64,000 nucleotides of DNA, taken from positions 232,967 through 296,966 of the forward strand of contig JAFANP010000035.1 of the NCBI GenBank assembly GCA_019232625.1. The letters run 5' to 3'. A model generated the notes under the pieces. The model did no database searches. It had not been told where the DNA came from and was given only the letters and a program-made list of their open reading frames with translations. This document shows positions 33,006-41,273 of the stretch, piece by piece. Position 1 is the first letter of the stretch. Every line of letters begins with the position of its first letter. The stretch is from Alphaproteobacteria bacterium. Its GTDB lineage: Bacteria; Pseudomonadota; Alphaproteobacteria; Sphingomonadales; Sphingomonadaceae. The position numbers and the translations under genes were made by a program.

Positions 33006-33473
33006 TGCGCGGGCGCACCCCCGCTTCAACCTCACCAAAGCCTCATCCAGCGCCTGGAGGAACCGCGACCGGTCGGCCTTGGAGAAAGGGGCCGGGCCGC
33101 CCACGGCGTCGCCCGCCGCGCCGGCCCTGAGGTCCGCCATGATCGCCCGCGTCGCGATCGCGGCGCCGATCGAGCTGGTCGTGAAGGGCTTGCCGGTCGG
33201 CCCCAGCACGGTCGCTCCCGCCTTCAGCGCGCGGTCGGCGAGGAGGATGTCGGCGGTGATCACCACGGTGGCCGGGCCGGCCGCCCCGGCGATCCAGTCG
33301 TCGGCGGCGTCGAAGGCGTCCGACACCGTCACCCGCTCGACCAGCGGGTGGTCGGGGACTCGAAGCCGCATGTTGCTCACCACCGCGACCGGCACGCCGT
33401 GGCGCCAGGCGACCTTGTAGATCTCTTCCTTGACCGGGCAGGCGTCGGCGTCGACGAGGATGCGCGGGCTCAT
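32994..33473 (-). CDS. YaiI/YqxD family protein (UPF0178)
   Basis: A 159-residue protein of the conserved UPF0178 family. It begins [19 protein letters not shown] and contains [40 protein letters not shown] and the conserved [19 protein letters not shown]. The acidic residues VDAD and TADI suggest a PIN-like nuclease or metal site, but the activity is unknown. Its start overlaps the stop of the DUF72 gene as ATGA, so the two are probably translated together. The convergent overlap with the toxin gene marks an insertion junction. Confidence 0.92.
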   Translation of the reverse strand: MSPRILVDADACPVKEEIYKVAWRHGVPVAVVSNMRLRVPDHPLVERVTVSDAFDAADDWIAGAAGPATVVITADILLADRALKAGATVLGPTGKPFTTSSIGAAIATRAIMADLRAGAAGDAVGGPAPFSKADRSRFLQALDEALVRLKRGCARASKS

Positions 33474-34225
33474 GCGCCGCCTGTGGAGCCGCCGCCCGGC
33501 GAGTGCAAGCCGAGCCGCTCGGCCAGGGCCAGCGCATCGCCTGTGGCGGCCGAGGAGGCGGTGTTGTCGAAGATGCACCAGGTCTCGGCGCCCGCCTCTT
33601 GCTCCCGCGCGACCGCCGCCGCGTAGAGGTCCAGCGCCGGCGCGTAGGAGGAACGGTATTTCACCGGCGAGCCGTGGAGGCGCCAGTAAGCGAGGCCGCG
33701 CCACCCGCCCGGGAGGGCGGCGGCGGGCACCACCGCCGGGTCGGCGGCCACGCGCGCGACGCCGAGGCGCTCAAGCAGCGCGTCGGCCTCCGGCTCGAAC
33801 CAGCTCGCATGCCTGGGCTCGCAGGCGAGGCGGGCGGCGGTGCGGCCGCCGAGGCCGGAGAGGAAATCCTCCACCGGCGCGGAGTCGAAGGCGAAGCTCG
33901 GCGGCAGCTGGAGGAGGAGGATGGCGAGCTTGTCGCCAAGCTCCCCCGCTTCCTCCAGGAACCGCGCCAGCTCCTCGCCGCAGCCGGCGAGCCGCTTGCC
34001 GTGCGAGATCGTCTTGGGAAGCTTGACGGAGAAGCGGAAGTCCTCGGGCACGCTCTCCGCCCAGCGCCGCCAGGTGGCGGGCCGGTGCGGGCGGTGGAAG
34101 GAGGAGTTGATCTCCGTGCCGGGGAAACGGGCCGCGTAGCGCTCCAGCGACGAGCCCTCCTGCGGGAAGGCCGCCGCGGCCTCTCGCGCCACGCTCCATC
34201 CCGCCGTGCCGATCACCGTCCGCAT
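33470..34225 (-). CDS. DUF72 domain-containing protein
   Basis: A 251-residue TIM-barrel protein of the DUF72 family. It begins [18 protein letters not shown], followed by the typical [50 protein letters not shown] and the C-terminal AYWRLHGSP and [19 protein letters not shown] role in metal-dependent nucleic-acid processing has been proposed for the family, without proof. The ATG at 34225 fits the family N-terminus; the longer open frame upstream has no conserved sequence. It is coupled to YaiI by a 4-nt overlap. Confidence 0.9.
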   Translation of the reverse strand: MRTVIGTAGWSVAREAAAAFPQEGSSLERYAARFPGTEINSSFHRPHRPATWRRWAESVPEDFRFSVKLPKTISHGKRLAGCGEELARFLEEAGELGDKLAILLLQLPPSFAFDSAPVEDFLSGLGGRTAARLACEPRHASWFEPEADALLERLGVARVAADPAVVPAAALPGGWRGLAYWRLHGSPVKYRSSYAPALDLYAAAVAREQEAGAETWCIFDNTASSAATGDALALAERLGLHSPGGGSTGGA

Positions 34226-34412
34226 CGCCGCTGAACGCACGGCCCCCTTTCCCTTTCCCGCACGTCCCGGCGCAGCCGGGCGGGATAGGGCGGAAGCGTG
34301 CGGAGCGTTGCGGACATTGCCCGGGAAAGACGCTCGCCGGACGGCCCGCGCCGACCTACATCCGGTTTCGGGCTCCCACGGGTGGGGGTGGGCAAGAAGG
34401 CGGAAACGACGA

Positions 34413-34577
34413 ATGTATCGCAAGCTGGTGATCATGAGCGTTTCCGCCTTCTTCGCCCTGATGCTGGGCGAGCCCCGCCCCGCCGCCAGGACGGTTGCCG
34501 AGGCGCAGCCGACCCCGGAGCAGGTCGAGGCGGCGGTCGCCTATGCGGCCCGCGACGCCGACCTTCCCGCACGCTAG
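34413..34577 (+). CDS. small hypothetical protein with an N-terminal membrane or signal segment
   Basis: A 54-residue product. A hydrophobic segment MYRKLVIMSVSAFFALMLG is followed by a short hydrophilic tail with a helical ending EQVEAAVAYAARDADLPAR. AAGGCGG lies about 10 nt before the ATG. It may be a small secreted or membrane-anchored protein. The TAG stop is in a CTAGAGC repeat edge. I know no function. Confidence 0.45.
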   Translation: MYRKLVIMSVSAFFALMLGEPRPAARTVAEAQPTPEQVEAAVAYAARDADLPAR

Positions 34578-34659
34578 AGCGGTGAGGGATTGGATTTGAA
34601 TCGCCAGCACCGTTCGCCCTGACCCTGTCGAAGGGCCGATCGCCGATCGTTCTCGCCCG

Positions 34660-34776
34660 TCACAGCACGTCGCCGAACATCAGCCACAAGAGGACGAACC
34701 ACGCGCCCAGCGCGGCCGTTCCTATCAGCAACGTGAGAAGCCTCGGGCCCGATCCCCGCTCGGATTCGTCTGACAT
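34660..34776 (-). CDS. 38-residue single-pass membrane protein
   Basis: A small open frame encoding MSDESERGSGPRLLTLLIG followed by TAALGAWFVLLWLMFGDVL. The N-terminal 12 residues are hydrophilic and the rest is one Trp/Leu-rich membrane helix, so the protein is probably anchored with a cytosolic N-terminus. No strong ribosome binding site is seen (CCGGGCCGC before the ATG). The clear amphipathic layout and lack of rare codons argue for a real gene, but it is unproven. Confidence 0.45.
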   Translation of the reverse strand: MSDESERGSGPRLLTLLIGTAALGAWFVLLWLMFGDVL

Positions 34777-35071
34777 GCGGCCCGGTTAGCATCGCGCGGC
34801 CGGCTTTCCTATTGTCCATGTTTTTGATATGTTCCGGTCGATGCGACCCACTTGCCTCGACTCGGAAAATGCCCGCTCCCGCGGCCCGGCGGCGCCCGGC
34901 CGGGGCGGCGCAAAGTCCGGCCGGAATTTTTTTTCTTCTATGGCGCGAGGCCGGACTTTCGGGACCTTTCGAACTTTCCGGGCCCGCCGCCAGCCCGGCG
35001 AGCCGGCGCTCAGCCTTCGTTCAGCCGCCCGGGCCCAGCCCGGACCCGCCCCACTGGCCAGGAGCCCGGAA
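34777..35071. other. gene-free stretch upstream of a secreted protein gene
   Basis: About 295 nt without a convincing gene. The frame of the next gene is open through it, but translates to a low-complexity Arg/Pro/Ala sequence without a start signal. A poly-T tract (AATTTTTTTTCTTC) lies at about 34923-34936. CCATGTTTTTGATATG near 34816-34831 is the most AT-rich, promoter-like spot. Confidence 0.35.
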
Positions 35072-35485
35072 ATGAAAAAGCTGCTTTCCGCCGCCGCCGC
35101 CGTCGTCACCGTCCTTGCCGCTCCGGCCGCCGCCGCCGACCGGCCCGACGCCCAGGGCGAGGCGGCGCTCGCCCGAGCCATCGAGGGCCGAGTCGCGGGC
35201 GAGCCGGTCGACTGCATCGACCTTCAGCGGGTCCGTTCCACGCGCATCCTCGGTCACACCGCGATCCTCTACGAGTCCGGCTCCACCCTCTACGTCAACC
35301 GCCCCCGCGGCGGCGCCCGCTCGCTCGATGCCTGGGACGTCATGGTCACCAAGCCGTTCGGCGGCCGCCTCTGCCGGGTCGACGTCGTGCAGCTCTACGA
35401 CGCCGGCTCGCGCACGCAGTCGGGCATCGTCTTCCTCGGCGACTTCGTGCCCTACAAGAAGGTCAGGCAAGCCGGCGCGCGCTAG
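35072..35485 (+). CDS. secreted hypothetical protein
   Basis: A 137-residue protein with a signal peptide (MKKLLSAAAAVVTVLAAPAAA). The mature domain is about 115 residues with two cysteines (VDCIDLQ and GRLCRVD) that may form a disulfide. The conserved-looking segment CIDLQRVRSTRILGHTAILY is followed by YVNRPRGGARSLDAWDV. I have seen such small secreted proteins in sphingomonads as hypotheticals but cannot give a function. The ATG at 35072 was chosen for the signal sequence and AGGAG 8 nt upstream. The gene is alone and is followed by repeats. Confidence 0.75.
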   Translation: MKKLLSAAAAVVTVLAAPAAAADRPDAQGEAALARAIEGRVAGEPVDCIDLQRVRSTRILGHTAILYESGSTLYVNRPRGGARSLDAWDVMVTKPFGGRLCRVDVVQLYDAGSRTQSGIVFLGDFVPYKKVRQAGAR

Positions 35486-35518
35486 GCGGTACCGACCTTG
35501 ACCGAACCGCGGAAATCC

Positions 35519-35696
35519 CCTCTCCCCCGGGGGGGAGAGGGTAGGGAGAGGGGGCTCGACCTCGGAGGGATATCGCGGGAGGCTTTACCCCCACACCCCA
35601 CCCCTCTCCCCTCGGGGAGAGGGAGCCCGAGACTGGATGCCGCCTGGACCATGGTTCACGCTTCAGGCTGATTCAGCCTGAAGCGATCATGGTCTA
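35519..35696. repeat. two intergenic repeats: CTCTCCCC pair and a CTAG-ended hairpin
   Basis: 35519-35540 and 35593-35628 carry the same CTCTCCCC/GGGGAGAG palindromic unit found between rpoB and rpoC. 35648-35693 is a long hairpin, ACCATGGTTCACGCTTCAGGCT pairing with AGCCTGAAGCG and CATGGT. It is a common alphaproteobacterial repeat whose edge CTAG supplies the TAG stop of the next gene. Confidence 0.6.
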
Positions 35697-36260
35697 GCCC
35701 TGGAGCCGCGGGATCGCCACGCCGGGCGGGGCGAAGCGGAACTCGCCCGGAAGCGCGGTCTTGCCGCTCTCCGCCTCGCCGTGGAGCGGCACTCCCTCGA
35801 AGGCGAGCTGTCCGCTCGCCCACGCCTCGCCGAGCCGGCCGCCGAGGATATGGCCGTCCTGCACCGCGAGCTTCACCCCGCCGAAATGCGCCGTCACCGT
35901 CAGTGTGAACTCGAGCTCCACCGGCGGGCATTGGCCGACCGTCACCGTCACCACCGGGGCGAGCTCGTGCGAGACGTCGTGGGCGCCGATCTCCACCACC
36001 GACCGCTCGCCGGGCGGGTGGCGCTCCGGGTGGGCATGCTCGGCGAGAAGCTGCGCCTGCGCCCACGTTTCGGCAAGCACCTCCATCAGCGGGCAGTCGA
36101 GCGCCGCGGCGATCGCGCCCCTCAGCTCCGAGGCGATGAAGTCCCAGGCCAGCTTCATGCAGCCTATCTCTTCATTCTCGCACAGCTTGCGCTTCGCCTC
36201 GTCCCCCATCCGGTCGAGCCGCTCGGGAAGGAGGTCGGCGAGGGTGGGGGCCTCAGGCAT
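35694..36260 (-). CDS. hypothetical cytosolic protein
   Basis: A 188-residue protein I do not recognise. The N-terminal half is helical and charged (LPERLDRMGDEAKRKLCENE). The second half is strand-rich (APVVTVTVGQCPPVELEFTL). It has no signal or membrane segment. The ATG lies 8 nt inside the end of the upstream Pro/Ala-rich gene, so the two form an operon. The stop codon is at the edge of an intergenic repeat. Confidence 0.65.
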   Translation of the reverse strand: MPEAPTLADLLPERLDRMGDEAKRKLCENEEIGCMKLAWDFIASELRGAIAAALDCPLMEVLAETWAQAQLLAEHAHPERHPPGERSVVEIGAHDVSHELAPVVTVTVGQCPPVELEFTLTVTAHFGGVKLAVQDGHILGGRLGEAWASGQLAFEGVPLHGEAESGKTALPGEFRFAPPGVAIPRLQG

Positions 36261-37068
36261 TCGCCGCTCCGGGCCGCGCCAGGCGGGCGCGGATCGCGAC
36301 CCTGGGCGCTGCGAGCGTCAGCGGCCCGGTGGTCGCTCGGCCGCGGCCGCGGCCGAGCGAAGGCGTCAGCTTCAGCGCCGCGCGCGTGACGGCGAGGCGC
36401 CGCCGGCGGCCCCGGCCCCGGGCCGAGAGCGCGGCGGCGGCGAGCAGGAGCAGGGCGGCGAGGGCGCCGCCGCCGATCCATGCGGCGTTTCCGACGCCGG
36501 CCGAGGATGGAGCGGGCGCGGGCGGCGGCGGCCGATCCCGCGGAACGCGCGGTCTCGCCGTCGAGACAGGCGGCGCCGGGGCGGGAGCGAGGCGGGCCGG
36601 CGGGGCGATGGCGGCGGGCTGCGCCGGCTGGGCGCGCGGGGCCTCAGATGCGGGCGCCGCCGGGGCTTTGGGGAGAGGCGGCGCGGGCTGGGCGCCGCCG
36701 TGCGGCGCAGACGGGGGGCGAGCCGGTCCCGCCGCAACGTCGTGCGCCGCCGCCGCGGCGGCGCCGGTGCCGGCGCCGACGACGCGGGGCGGTTCTTCGA
36801 CGGGTTTGACGGGGGTGGCGGCCGCGCCCTCGGCGGCGGCGCCCTCGGTGCGGACGTCGCGGGTCTGGGCGGCCTTCAGAAGCTCCCCGAGGAGCCGCTT
36901 GCCGAGCGACCGCCGCCGGGGCTTCTCGGTCGGCTGCGGGCTTTGCGTCGCGCCTCCGGGGCCGATCGCCGTCGCCTCGTTGCGCACGGGCCCCGCCGCG
37001 CCCTGCGCGAAGGCCGGCGCCGCCGCCAGCGCCAGCGCCGCCGCCGTCCATCCCGCCCAACGTCCCAT
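36253..37068 (-). CDS. Pro/Ala-rich secreted protein with a C-terminal membrane helix
   Basis: A 271-residue protein. Signal peptide MGRWAGWTAAALALAAAPAFA; then about 150 residues of low-complexity Pro/Ala/Arg sequence; one membrane helix, WIGGGALAALLLLAAAALSA; a basic stop-transfer stretch GRGRRRR; and a short cytosolic end with LKLTPSLGRGRGRATTGPLTLAAP. The layout (signal, Pro-rich linker, membrane helix, basic patch, then a short domain opening with an L-x-PxxG-type strand) matches the larger protein at 38576-39706, which looks like a longer paralogue. The ATG at 37068 starts the signal peptide. Function unknown; perhaps a periplasm-spanning anchor. Confidence 0.65.
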   Translation of the reverse strand: MGRWAGWTAAALALAAAPAFAQGAAGPVRNEATAIGPGGATQSPQPTEKPRRRSLGKRLLGELLKAAQTRDVRTEGAAAEGAAATPVKPVEEPPRVVGAGTGAAAAAAHDVAAGPARPPSAPHGGAQPAPPLPKAPAAPASEAPRAQPAQPAAIAPPARLAPAPAPPVSTARPRVPRDRPPPPAPAPSSAGVGNAAWIGGGALAALLLLAAAALSARGRGRRRRLAVTRAALKLTPSLGRGRGRATTGPLTLAAPRVAIRARLARPGAANA

Positions 37069-37174
37069 GCGATCCGTCACAGCGCCGCTCCCCCCGCAGC
37101 TCCGTCCGGCCGCCAAGCTCCTCCTCGCGGGGGCGCGTGTCAAGCGCGGGCCCTCGCGGCGCCGAAGCTTCCGG

Positions 37175-37202
37175 TTGATTCCGCCGCCTCATCGTGTATA
37201 GG
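37175..37202 (+). promoter_or_regulatory. promoter of the rplJL operon
   Basis: TTGATT at 37175-37180 and TATAGG at 37197-37202 are 16 nt apart, giving a plausible strong sigma-70-type promoter. It lies about 245 nt upstream of rplJ, leaving room for an L10-binding leader. Confidence 0.55.
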
Positions 37203-37448
37203 CGCCGCTTCGCTCGCGGGGTTCGCCTCGCGGGCTGCCGTCCGAGACAGCTGGCGGGGGTTCGCCTCCTTAATCTCCAGCCTAGACGGGGAAAAGTTTT
37301 TCCGGCCGCGGCCTGCCGTCCGCCGGGTCTGCCCGAGGTTCGGGCCGTCGACCGCTCCCCTTCGGACTCTCACGACATGCGGGCTTTCCGCATGGCGAAC
37401 TGGTGCTTCCGGCGCTCGCCGCCGGGAGAGCTTGAAGGAAGTGTAAGC
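37203..37448 (+). promoter_or_regulatory. rplJ 5' leader, likely L10-type autoregulatory RNA
   Basis: A roughly 245-nt leader precedes rplJ. The stretch GAGACAGCTGGCGGGGG at 37242-37258, followed by CTCCTTAATCTCCAGCC, can pair CTGG with CCAG around an internal loop. It resembles the leader bound by L10(L12)4 in other proteobacteria. GGGGAAAAGTTTTTCC at 37288-37303 forms a small hairpin. The exact match to the L10 leader family needs a covariance search. Confidence 0.45.
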
Positions 37449-37964
37449 ATGGATCGAGCTCAAAAGTCCGAGCAGGTCGCCCAGCTGAAGCAGACGTTCA
37501 ACGAGACGGGGACGGTGGTCGTCACCCGCAATCTCGGGATGACGGTGGCCCAGTCCACCGCCCTCCGTATCCGCATGCGCGACGCTGGCGCCACCTACAA
37601 GGTCACCAAGAACACGCTCACCCTGATTGCGCTCGAGGGCACGCCCTATGCCGGCATCGGCGATATGCTGACCGGCCCTACCGCACTCGCCACGTCGGCC
37701 GATCCGGTCGCCGCGGCGAAGGTGGCCGTCGATTTCGCCAAGACGACCGACAAGTTCGAGATCGTCGGCGGCGCGATGGGGGAGACCGTCCTCGACGTGG
37801 CCGGCGTGAGGGCGCTTGCCGAGCTTCCGTCTCTCGATGAGCTGCGCGCGACGATCATCGGCCTGATCCAGGCCCCGGCGTCGAAGATCGCGCGGACCAT
37901 CAACGAGCCGGGCGCGATGCTGGCCCGCGTCATCGGGGCCTATGCGGCCAAAGAGGACGCGTGA
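37449..37964 (+). CDS. rplJ: 50S ribosomal protein L10
   Basis: The 171-residue L10 protein, base of the ribosomal stalk. It begins MDRAQKSEQVAQLKQTFNET and contains the RNA-binding segment RMRDAGATYKVTKNTLTLIA and a C-terminal L12-binding helix ARTINEPGAMLARVIGAYA. The ATG at 37449 has GGAAG about 9 nt upstream; the longer open frame before it is leader sequence. rplL follows after 127 nt containing a palindromic repeat. Confidence 0.97.
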   Translation: MDRAQKSEQVAQLKQTFNETGTVVVTRNLGMTVAQSTALRIRMRDAGATYKVTKNTLTLIALEGTPYAGIGDMLTGPTALATSADPVAAAKVAVDFAKTTDKFEIVGGAMGETVLDVAGVRALAELPSLDELRATIIGLIQAPASKIARTINEPGAMLARVIGAYAAKEDA

Positions 37965-37985
37965 TCTGAATTGTTGAACCACCCG

Positions 37986-38066
37986 TCATGCCGGACCTGG
38001 TCCGGCAATCCGCCTTCCTCCGGAGCAGAGCGAGGAAGGCGGGCTCCGGATCAAGCCCGGGTGACG
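37986..38066. repeat. palindromic repeat inside the rplJ-rplL operon
   Basis: CCCGTCATGCCGGACCTGG at the left and CCGGATCAAGCCCGGGTGACGG at the right are imperfect inverted ends. Inner arms are GCCTTCCTCCGGAG and GAGGAAGGC. This is a common kind of alphaproteobacterial intergenic repeat. It lies within the transcript that sets the L10:L7/L12 ratio and would form a long hairpin in the mRNA. Confidence 0.65.
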
Positions 38067-38091
38067 GAACCGAACCGAACGGAGACTTAAA

Positions 38092-38469
38092 ATGGCAGAC
38101 ATCAATTCCCTCGTCGATCAGCTCAGCGAGCTGACGGTTCTCGAAGCGGCGGACCTCGCCAAGGCGCTCGAAGAGCGCTGGGGCGTGTCGGCGGCGGCGG
38201 CGGTTGCCGCGGCCCCCGCGGGCGGCGGCGGCGCGGCCGCTCCGGCCGAGGAAGAGAAGACCGAGTTCGACGTCATCCTCGTCAACGACGGCGGCAAGAA
38301 GATCAACGTGATCAAGGAAGTGCGCGCGATCACCAACCTCGGCCTCGGTGAGGCCAAGGCGCTGGTCGAGGGCGCTCCCAAGGCCGTCAAGGAAGGCGTC
38401 TCCAAGGCGGAGGCGGAGGATCTGCGCAAGCGCCTCGCCGACGCCGGCGCGACCGTCGAGGTCAAGTAA
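38092..38469 (+). CDS. rplL: 50S ribosomal protein L7/L12
   Basis: The 125-residue stalk protein L7/L12. The N-terminal dimerisation part is followed by a hinge of Ala, Gly and Pro ([17 protein letters not shown]), then the C-terminal factor-binding domain [20 protein letters not shown] and [28 protein letters not shown] upstream of the ATG provides the ribosome site. It is followed by a strong terminator, not by rpoB as is usual. Confidence 0.98.
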   Translation: MADINSLVDQLSELTVLEAADLAKALEERWGVSAAAAVAAAPAGGGGAAAPAEEEKTEFDVILVNDGGKKINVIKEVRAITNLGLGEAKALVEGAPKAVKEGVSKAEAEDLRKRLADAGATVEVK

Positions 38470-38510
38470 TCGGCAGGGGCGGCCACGCGCTGGCCGTCCC
38501 GCCGAACGAG

Positions 38511-38544
38511 AAGGGGCGGCTCCGCGAGGAGCCGCCCCTTTTTC
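38511..38544 (+). terminator. intrinsic terminator after rplL
   Basis: AAGGGGCGGCTCC, loop GCGA, then GGAGCCGCCCCTT and TTT make a perfect 13-bp hairpin with a T run. This ends the rplJL transcript, so rpoBC cannot be fed from it even apart from its opposite orientation. Confidence 0.9.
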
Positions 38545-38575
38545 GTGCCCGGGTCACCGGGCGCGGGTCGCGGGA

Positions 38576-39706
38576 TCAGGCCCGCTCGGGCTCGCCGAGC
38601 GCCTGCGCGACCACGCCTTCGTGCAGCCCCGAGGGGTTCTCGACGTCGAAGTGCATCAGCTCCTCGCCGTCCGGCACGCCGACCGCGTAGGAGACGCGGG
38701 TATGCTCCTCGCGGCCGTCGGGCCCGCGATAATGGGCGTCGGCGACGACCACCGGCAGGATCGCGTCGCCCTCGACCTGGGCGCGCGGCAGCGCAACCGC
38801 CGCCTCAAGCGTCCGGGCCTCGCCGGCGGCGATCCGAACCGGCGGCGTGTCGGCGGCGTCGCGCGGCTCGATCAGCGACCGCTCCATCTCGCTCGATCCC
38901 GACGCGAGCATCCAGGTCGAGATCCGCACGTCCTCGGCGGCGACCGGGCCTCGATTGTCGACGGTCAGCTCGAACTCGACCCGGGCGTCCTCACCGGCGA
39001 CGCCGGCGCGGCGGGGCTTCATGCCGAGCTCGAGCCGCGGCCGTTCCGCCACCGCGGGCGTGGGGGTGACGATGGGGGCGGGGGCGGCGACGACCGGCTC
39101 GGGCTCGTACACCTCGTCCTGGACCAGCGTGGCGCGGCGGCGGCGGCCGGCGAGAAGCAGCGCGCCGCCGAGCGCCAGCAGGCCGAGAAGAAGCACCCAG
39201 GGCCAGATCGGCATGGCGCTGCGCGGCTGGGAATCGTCGACCGTGACCACGTCGGTCCCGGTCGTCGGCGCGGCGGGAATGGTCTCGACCGGGCCGGTGG
39301 CGACCGGCACGGCCGGGGTCGTCACCACCGTCGTCGGCGCGGGCAGCGCGGCGACCGGCGCCGTCTGCACGACGACCGGGGCGGGAACCGGTTCGGCGAC
39401 GATCGGCGCGGGGGCCGGAGCGCGGCGGACGCTGCGCACCGGCGCGGCGCGGCGCGCGACCGGCGCCGCGGCCGCGGGTTCCGGCGCGGCCTCGGCGGCC
39501 GGCGGCGGGCTCGTCGTCTCGACCACGACCGGGCTGGTCGGGACGGGGGCCGGCGCCTCCGCTTGCGGCTGCGGGGCGGGCTCCGCCGTGGCCGGAGGAT
39601 CGGCGGGCGGCTGCGTCTCCTGCGCGGCCAAAGGGGCGAGTGGGAGCGCGGCGGCGGCGAGAAGCAGGCACGCGGCGCGGCGAAGGGGGGTGGGTTCCTG
39701 TTTCAT
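38576..39706 (-). CDS. Pro/Ala-rich single-pass membrane protein with a C-terminal beta domain
   Basis: A 376-residue protein. Signal peptide to about residue 28 (ALPLAPLAAQ); a Pro/Ala/Thr-rich periplasmic linker to about residue 170; one membrane helix, IWPWVLLLGLLALGGALLLA; a basic stretch GRRRR; then a C-terminal domain of about 150 residues with LELGMKPRRAGVAGEDARVE, TVDNRGPVAAEDVRISTWML and VVVADAHYRG. That domain looks like an immunoglobulin-like or CARDB-type fold. The protein resembles the shorter one at 36253-37068, on the other side of rplJL. Topology predicts the beta domain on the cytosolic side, unless the first hydrophobic segment is uncleaved. Function unknown. Confidence 0.65.
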   Translation of the reverse strand: MKQEPTPLRRAACLLLAAAALPLAPLAAQETQPPADPPATAEPAPQPQAEAPAPVPTSPVVVETTSPPPAAEAAPEPAAAAPVARRAAPVRSVRRAPAPAPIVAEPVPAPVVVQTAPVAALPAPTTVVTTPAVPVATGPVETIPAAPTTGTDVVTVDDSQPRSAMPIWPWVLLLGLLALGGALLLAGRRRRATLVQDEVYEPEPVVAAPAPIVTPTPAVAERPRLELGMKPRRAGVAGEDARVEFELTVDNRGPVAAEDVRISTWMLASGSSEMERSLIEPRDAADTPPVRIAAGEARTLEAAVALPRAQVEGDAILPVVVADAHYRGPDGREEHTRVSYAVGVPDGEELMHFDVENPSGLHEGVVAQALGEPERA

Positions 39707-39800
39707 GACAGGGGAAGAATGATTGGAACTCGGCGCGAGTTCCGCGTCGCGCCGAGCCGTGCCCGGCGAGCGGCGGGAGGTGCGCTCCCGCCGCCCGGCG

Positions 39801-41207
39801 TCACTTGGCGGTATAGGCCTTGACCAGCCGGTAGAGGAAGTTGCGCCCGTCCATCAGCGACTTGACCCGCATCCGCTCGTTGAGGCCGTGGGCGTGGCTC
39901 CCTTCGCGGTCGGCGAAGAAGCCCGACAGGCCATAGGTCGGGATGCCCGCCGGCGTCAGGAAGGCGCCGTCCGTGCCTCCCGCCGCCATCAGCGGGACGA
40001 ACGGCACGCCCGGGAAGACCTCGGCGGCGACCTTCCGGGCCGGGCCGGTCACCCGCTCCGTCAGCGGCGGCGGCGGGGCGATGTCGCTGCGCGTCTCGAG
40101 CGTCGTGATCTTGACCTGCGGGTCGGCGACGATCCGCTCCAGGGCGACGCGCACCTCCTCCACCGAGGTGCCCGGGAATATCCGGCAGTTGACGTTCGCC
40201 CGCGCCCGCTGCGGCAGCGCGTTCGTGGCGTGGCCGCCCTCGAGCATGGTGGCGACGCAGGTGGTCCTGAGGATCGCGTTCCAGCCGGGATCGCCGGCCG
40301 CGATCGCCGCGGCCGCGGCGGAGTCGGAGGGGTTGGCGGCGAAGGCGGCCATGGCGGGCGCCGCGGGATCGTGGAGCAGCTTCGCCATCGCGCCGAAATA
40401 GCCGCGCGTCGCCTCGTTGGACTGGACCGGGAAATCGTAGCCGCGCAGCTTCACCAGGGCGTCCGACAACCGGTAGATCGCGTTCTCCTTGACCGGCCGC
40501 GAACTATGGCCGCCGGGATTGGTGACCTCCAGCCGGTAGTTCTGGGGGAATTTCTCGCCGGCCTGAATGTTGAGCACGACCGGCTTGCCATTCTCGTCGA
40601 GCAGCCCGCCGGCCCCTTCGTTGAGCGCGAACTCGGCGTCGATCAGCTGGCGCTCGTGCGTGGCGAGATACTGGGCGCCGTTGAAGGCGCCGGCGGTCTC
40701 CTCGCCGCAGGTCAGCGCCATCTTGATCGTCCGCCTCGGCTTGTAGCCCTCGCGCCTGAACCGGACGAGCGTGTCGACCCAGACCGCCGCCTGCGCCTTG
40801 TCGTCCGACGAGCCGCGGGCATAGAAATAGCCGTTCTCCTCCACCAGGGTGAACGGATCCCGCTCCCAGTCGGCGCGATTGGCCTCCACCACGTCGATAT
40901 GCGCCAGGAGCAGCAGCGCCTTGGCTCTGGGGTCGCTGCCCGGCAGAACGGCGACCAGGCTGCCCTCCTTGGGGTGAGCGGGCTCGACGATCAGGTGGAG
41001 GTCGCCGTCGGGGAAGCCGGCGGCCTTGAGCCGCGCCGCCATCCGCTCCGCGGCGAGCGTGCAGCTGCCGGCCGACAAGGTAGTGTTGGTCTCGATCAGC
41101 TCCTTGTAGGTCGCCCGGAAAGCGGCCTCGTCGGGGCTCTGCGCGAGCGCCGGCGCGGCGGCCGAAAGGAGGAGGGTGACGGCGATAGCGGGCAGGCGGA
41201 CGTTCAT
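39801..41207 (-). CDS. M20-family metallopeptidase, secreted
   Basis: A 468-residue zinc peptidase with a signal peptide (MNVRLPAIAVTLLLSAAAPALA). Metal-site motifs are LLLAHIDVVEANR, ARGSSDDKAQ and LTCGEETAGAFNG (catalytic Glu, then ligand Glu), ALNEGAGG, and a late DREGSHAHGLNERM with the last histidine ligand. A lid domain with TNPGGHSSRP is present. M20 enzymes hydrolyse peptides or acyl-amino acids; export to the periplasm suggests peptide scavenging. It is not evidently in an operon. Confidence 0.9.
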   Translation of the reverse strand: MNVRLPAIAVTLLLSAAAPALAQSPDEAAFRATYKELIETNTTLSAGSCTLAAERMAARLKAAGFPDGDLHLIVEPAHPKEGSLVAVLPGSDPRAKALLLLAHIDVVEANRADWERDPFTLVEENGYFYARGSSDDKAQAAVWVDTLVRFRREGYKPRRTIKMALTCGEETAGAFNGAQYLATHERQLIDAEFALNEGAGGLLDENGKPVVLNIQAGEKFPQNYRLEVTNPGGHSSRPVKENAIYRLSDALVKLRGYDFPVQSNEATRGYFGAMAKLLHDPAAPAMAAFAANPSDSAAAAAIAAGDPGWNAILRTTCVATMLEGGHATNALPQRARANVNCRIFPGTSVEEVRVALERIVADPQVKITTLETRSDIAPPPPLTERVTGPARKVAAEVFPGVPFVPLMAAGGTDGAFLTPAGIPTYGLSGFFADREGSHAHGLNERMRVKSLMDGRNFLYRLVKAYTAK

Positions 41208-41273
41208 CGGGATCTCCGGCGGGGCAGGGTCGCCGATCTTTCCCTGCCCCGCTATCCGTGTCCAGCCTTTGCG

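Noticed and set aside
36253..37068. Protein with TonB-like proline-rich linker
   Set aside because: There is no C-terminal TonB domain, and the order (signal, linker, then membrane helix) is reversed relative to TonB.
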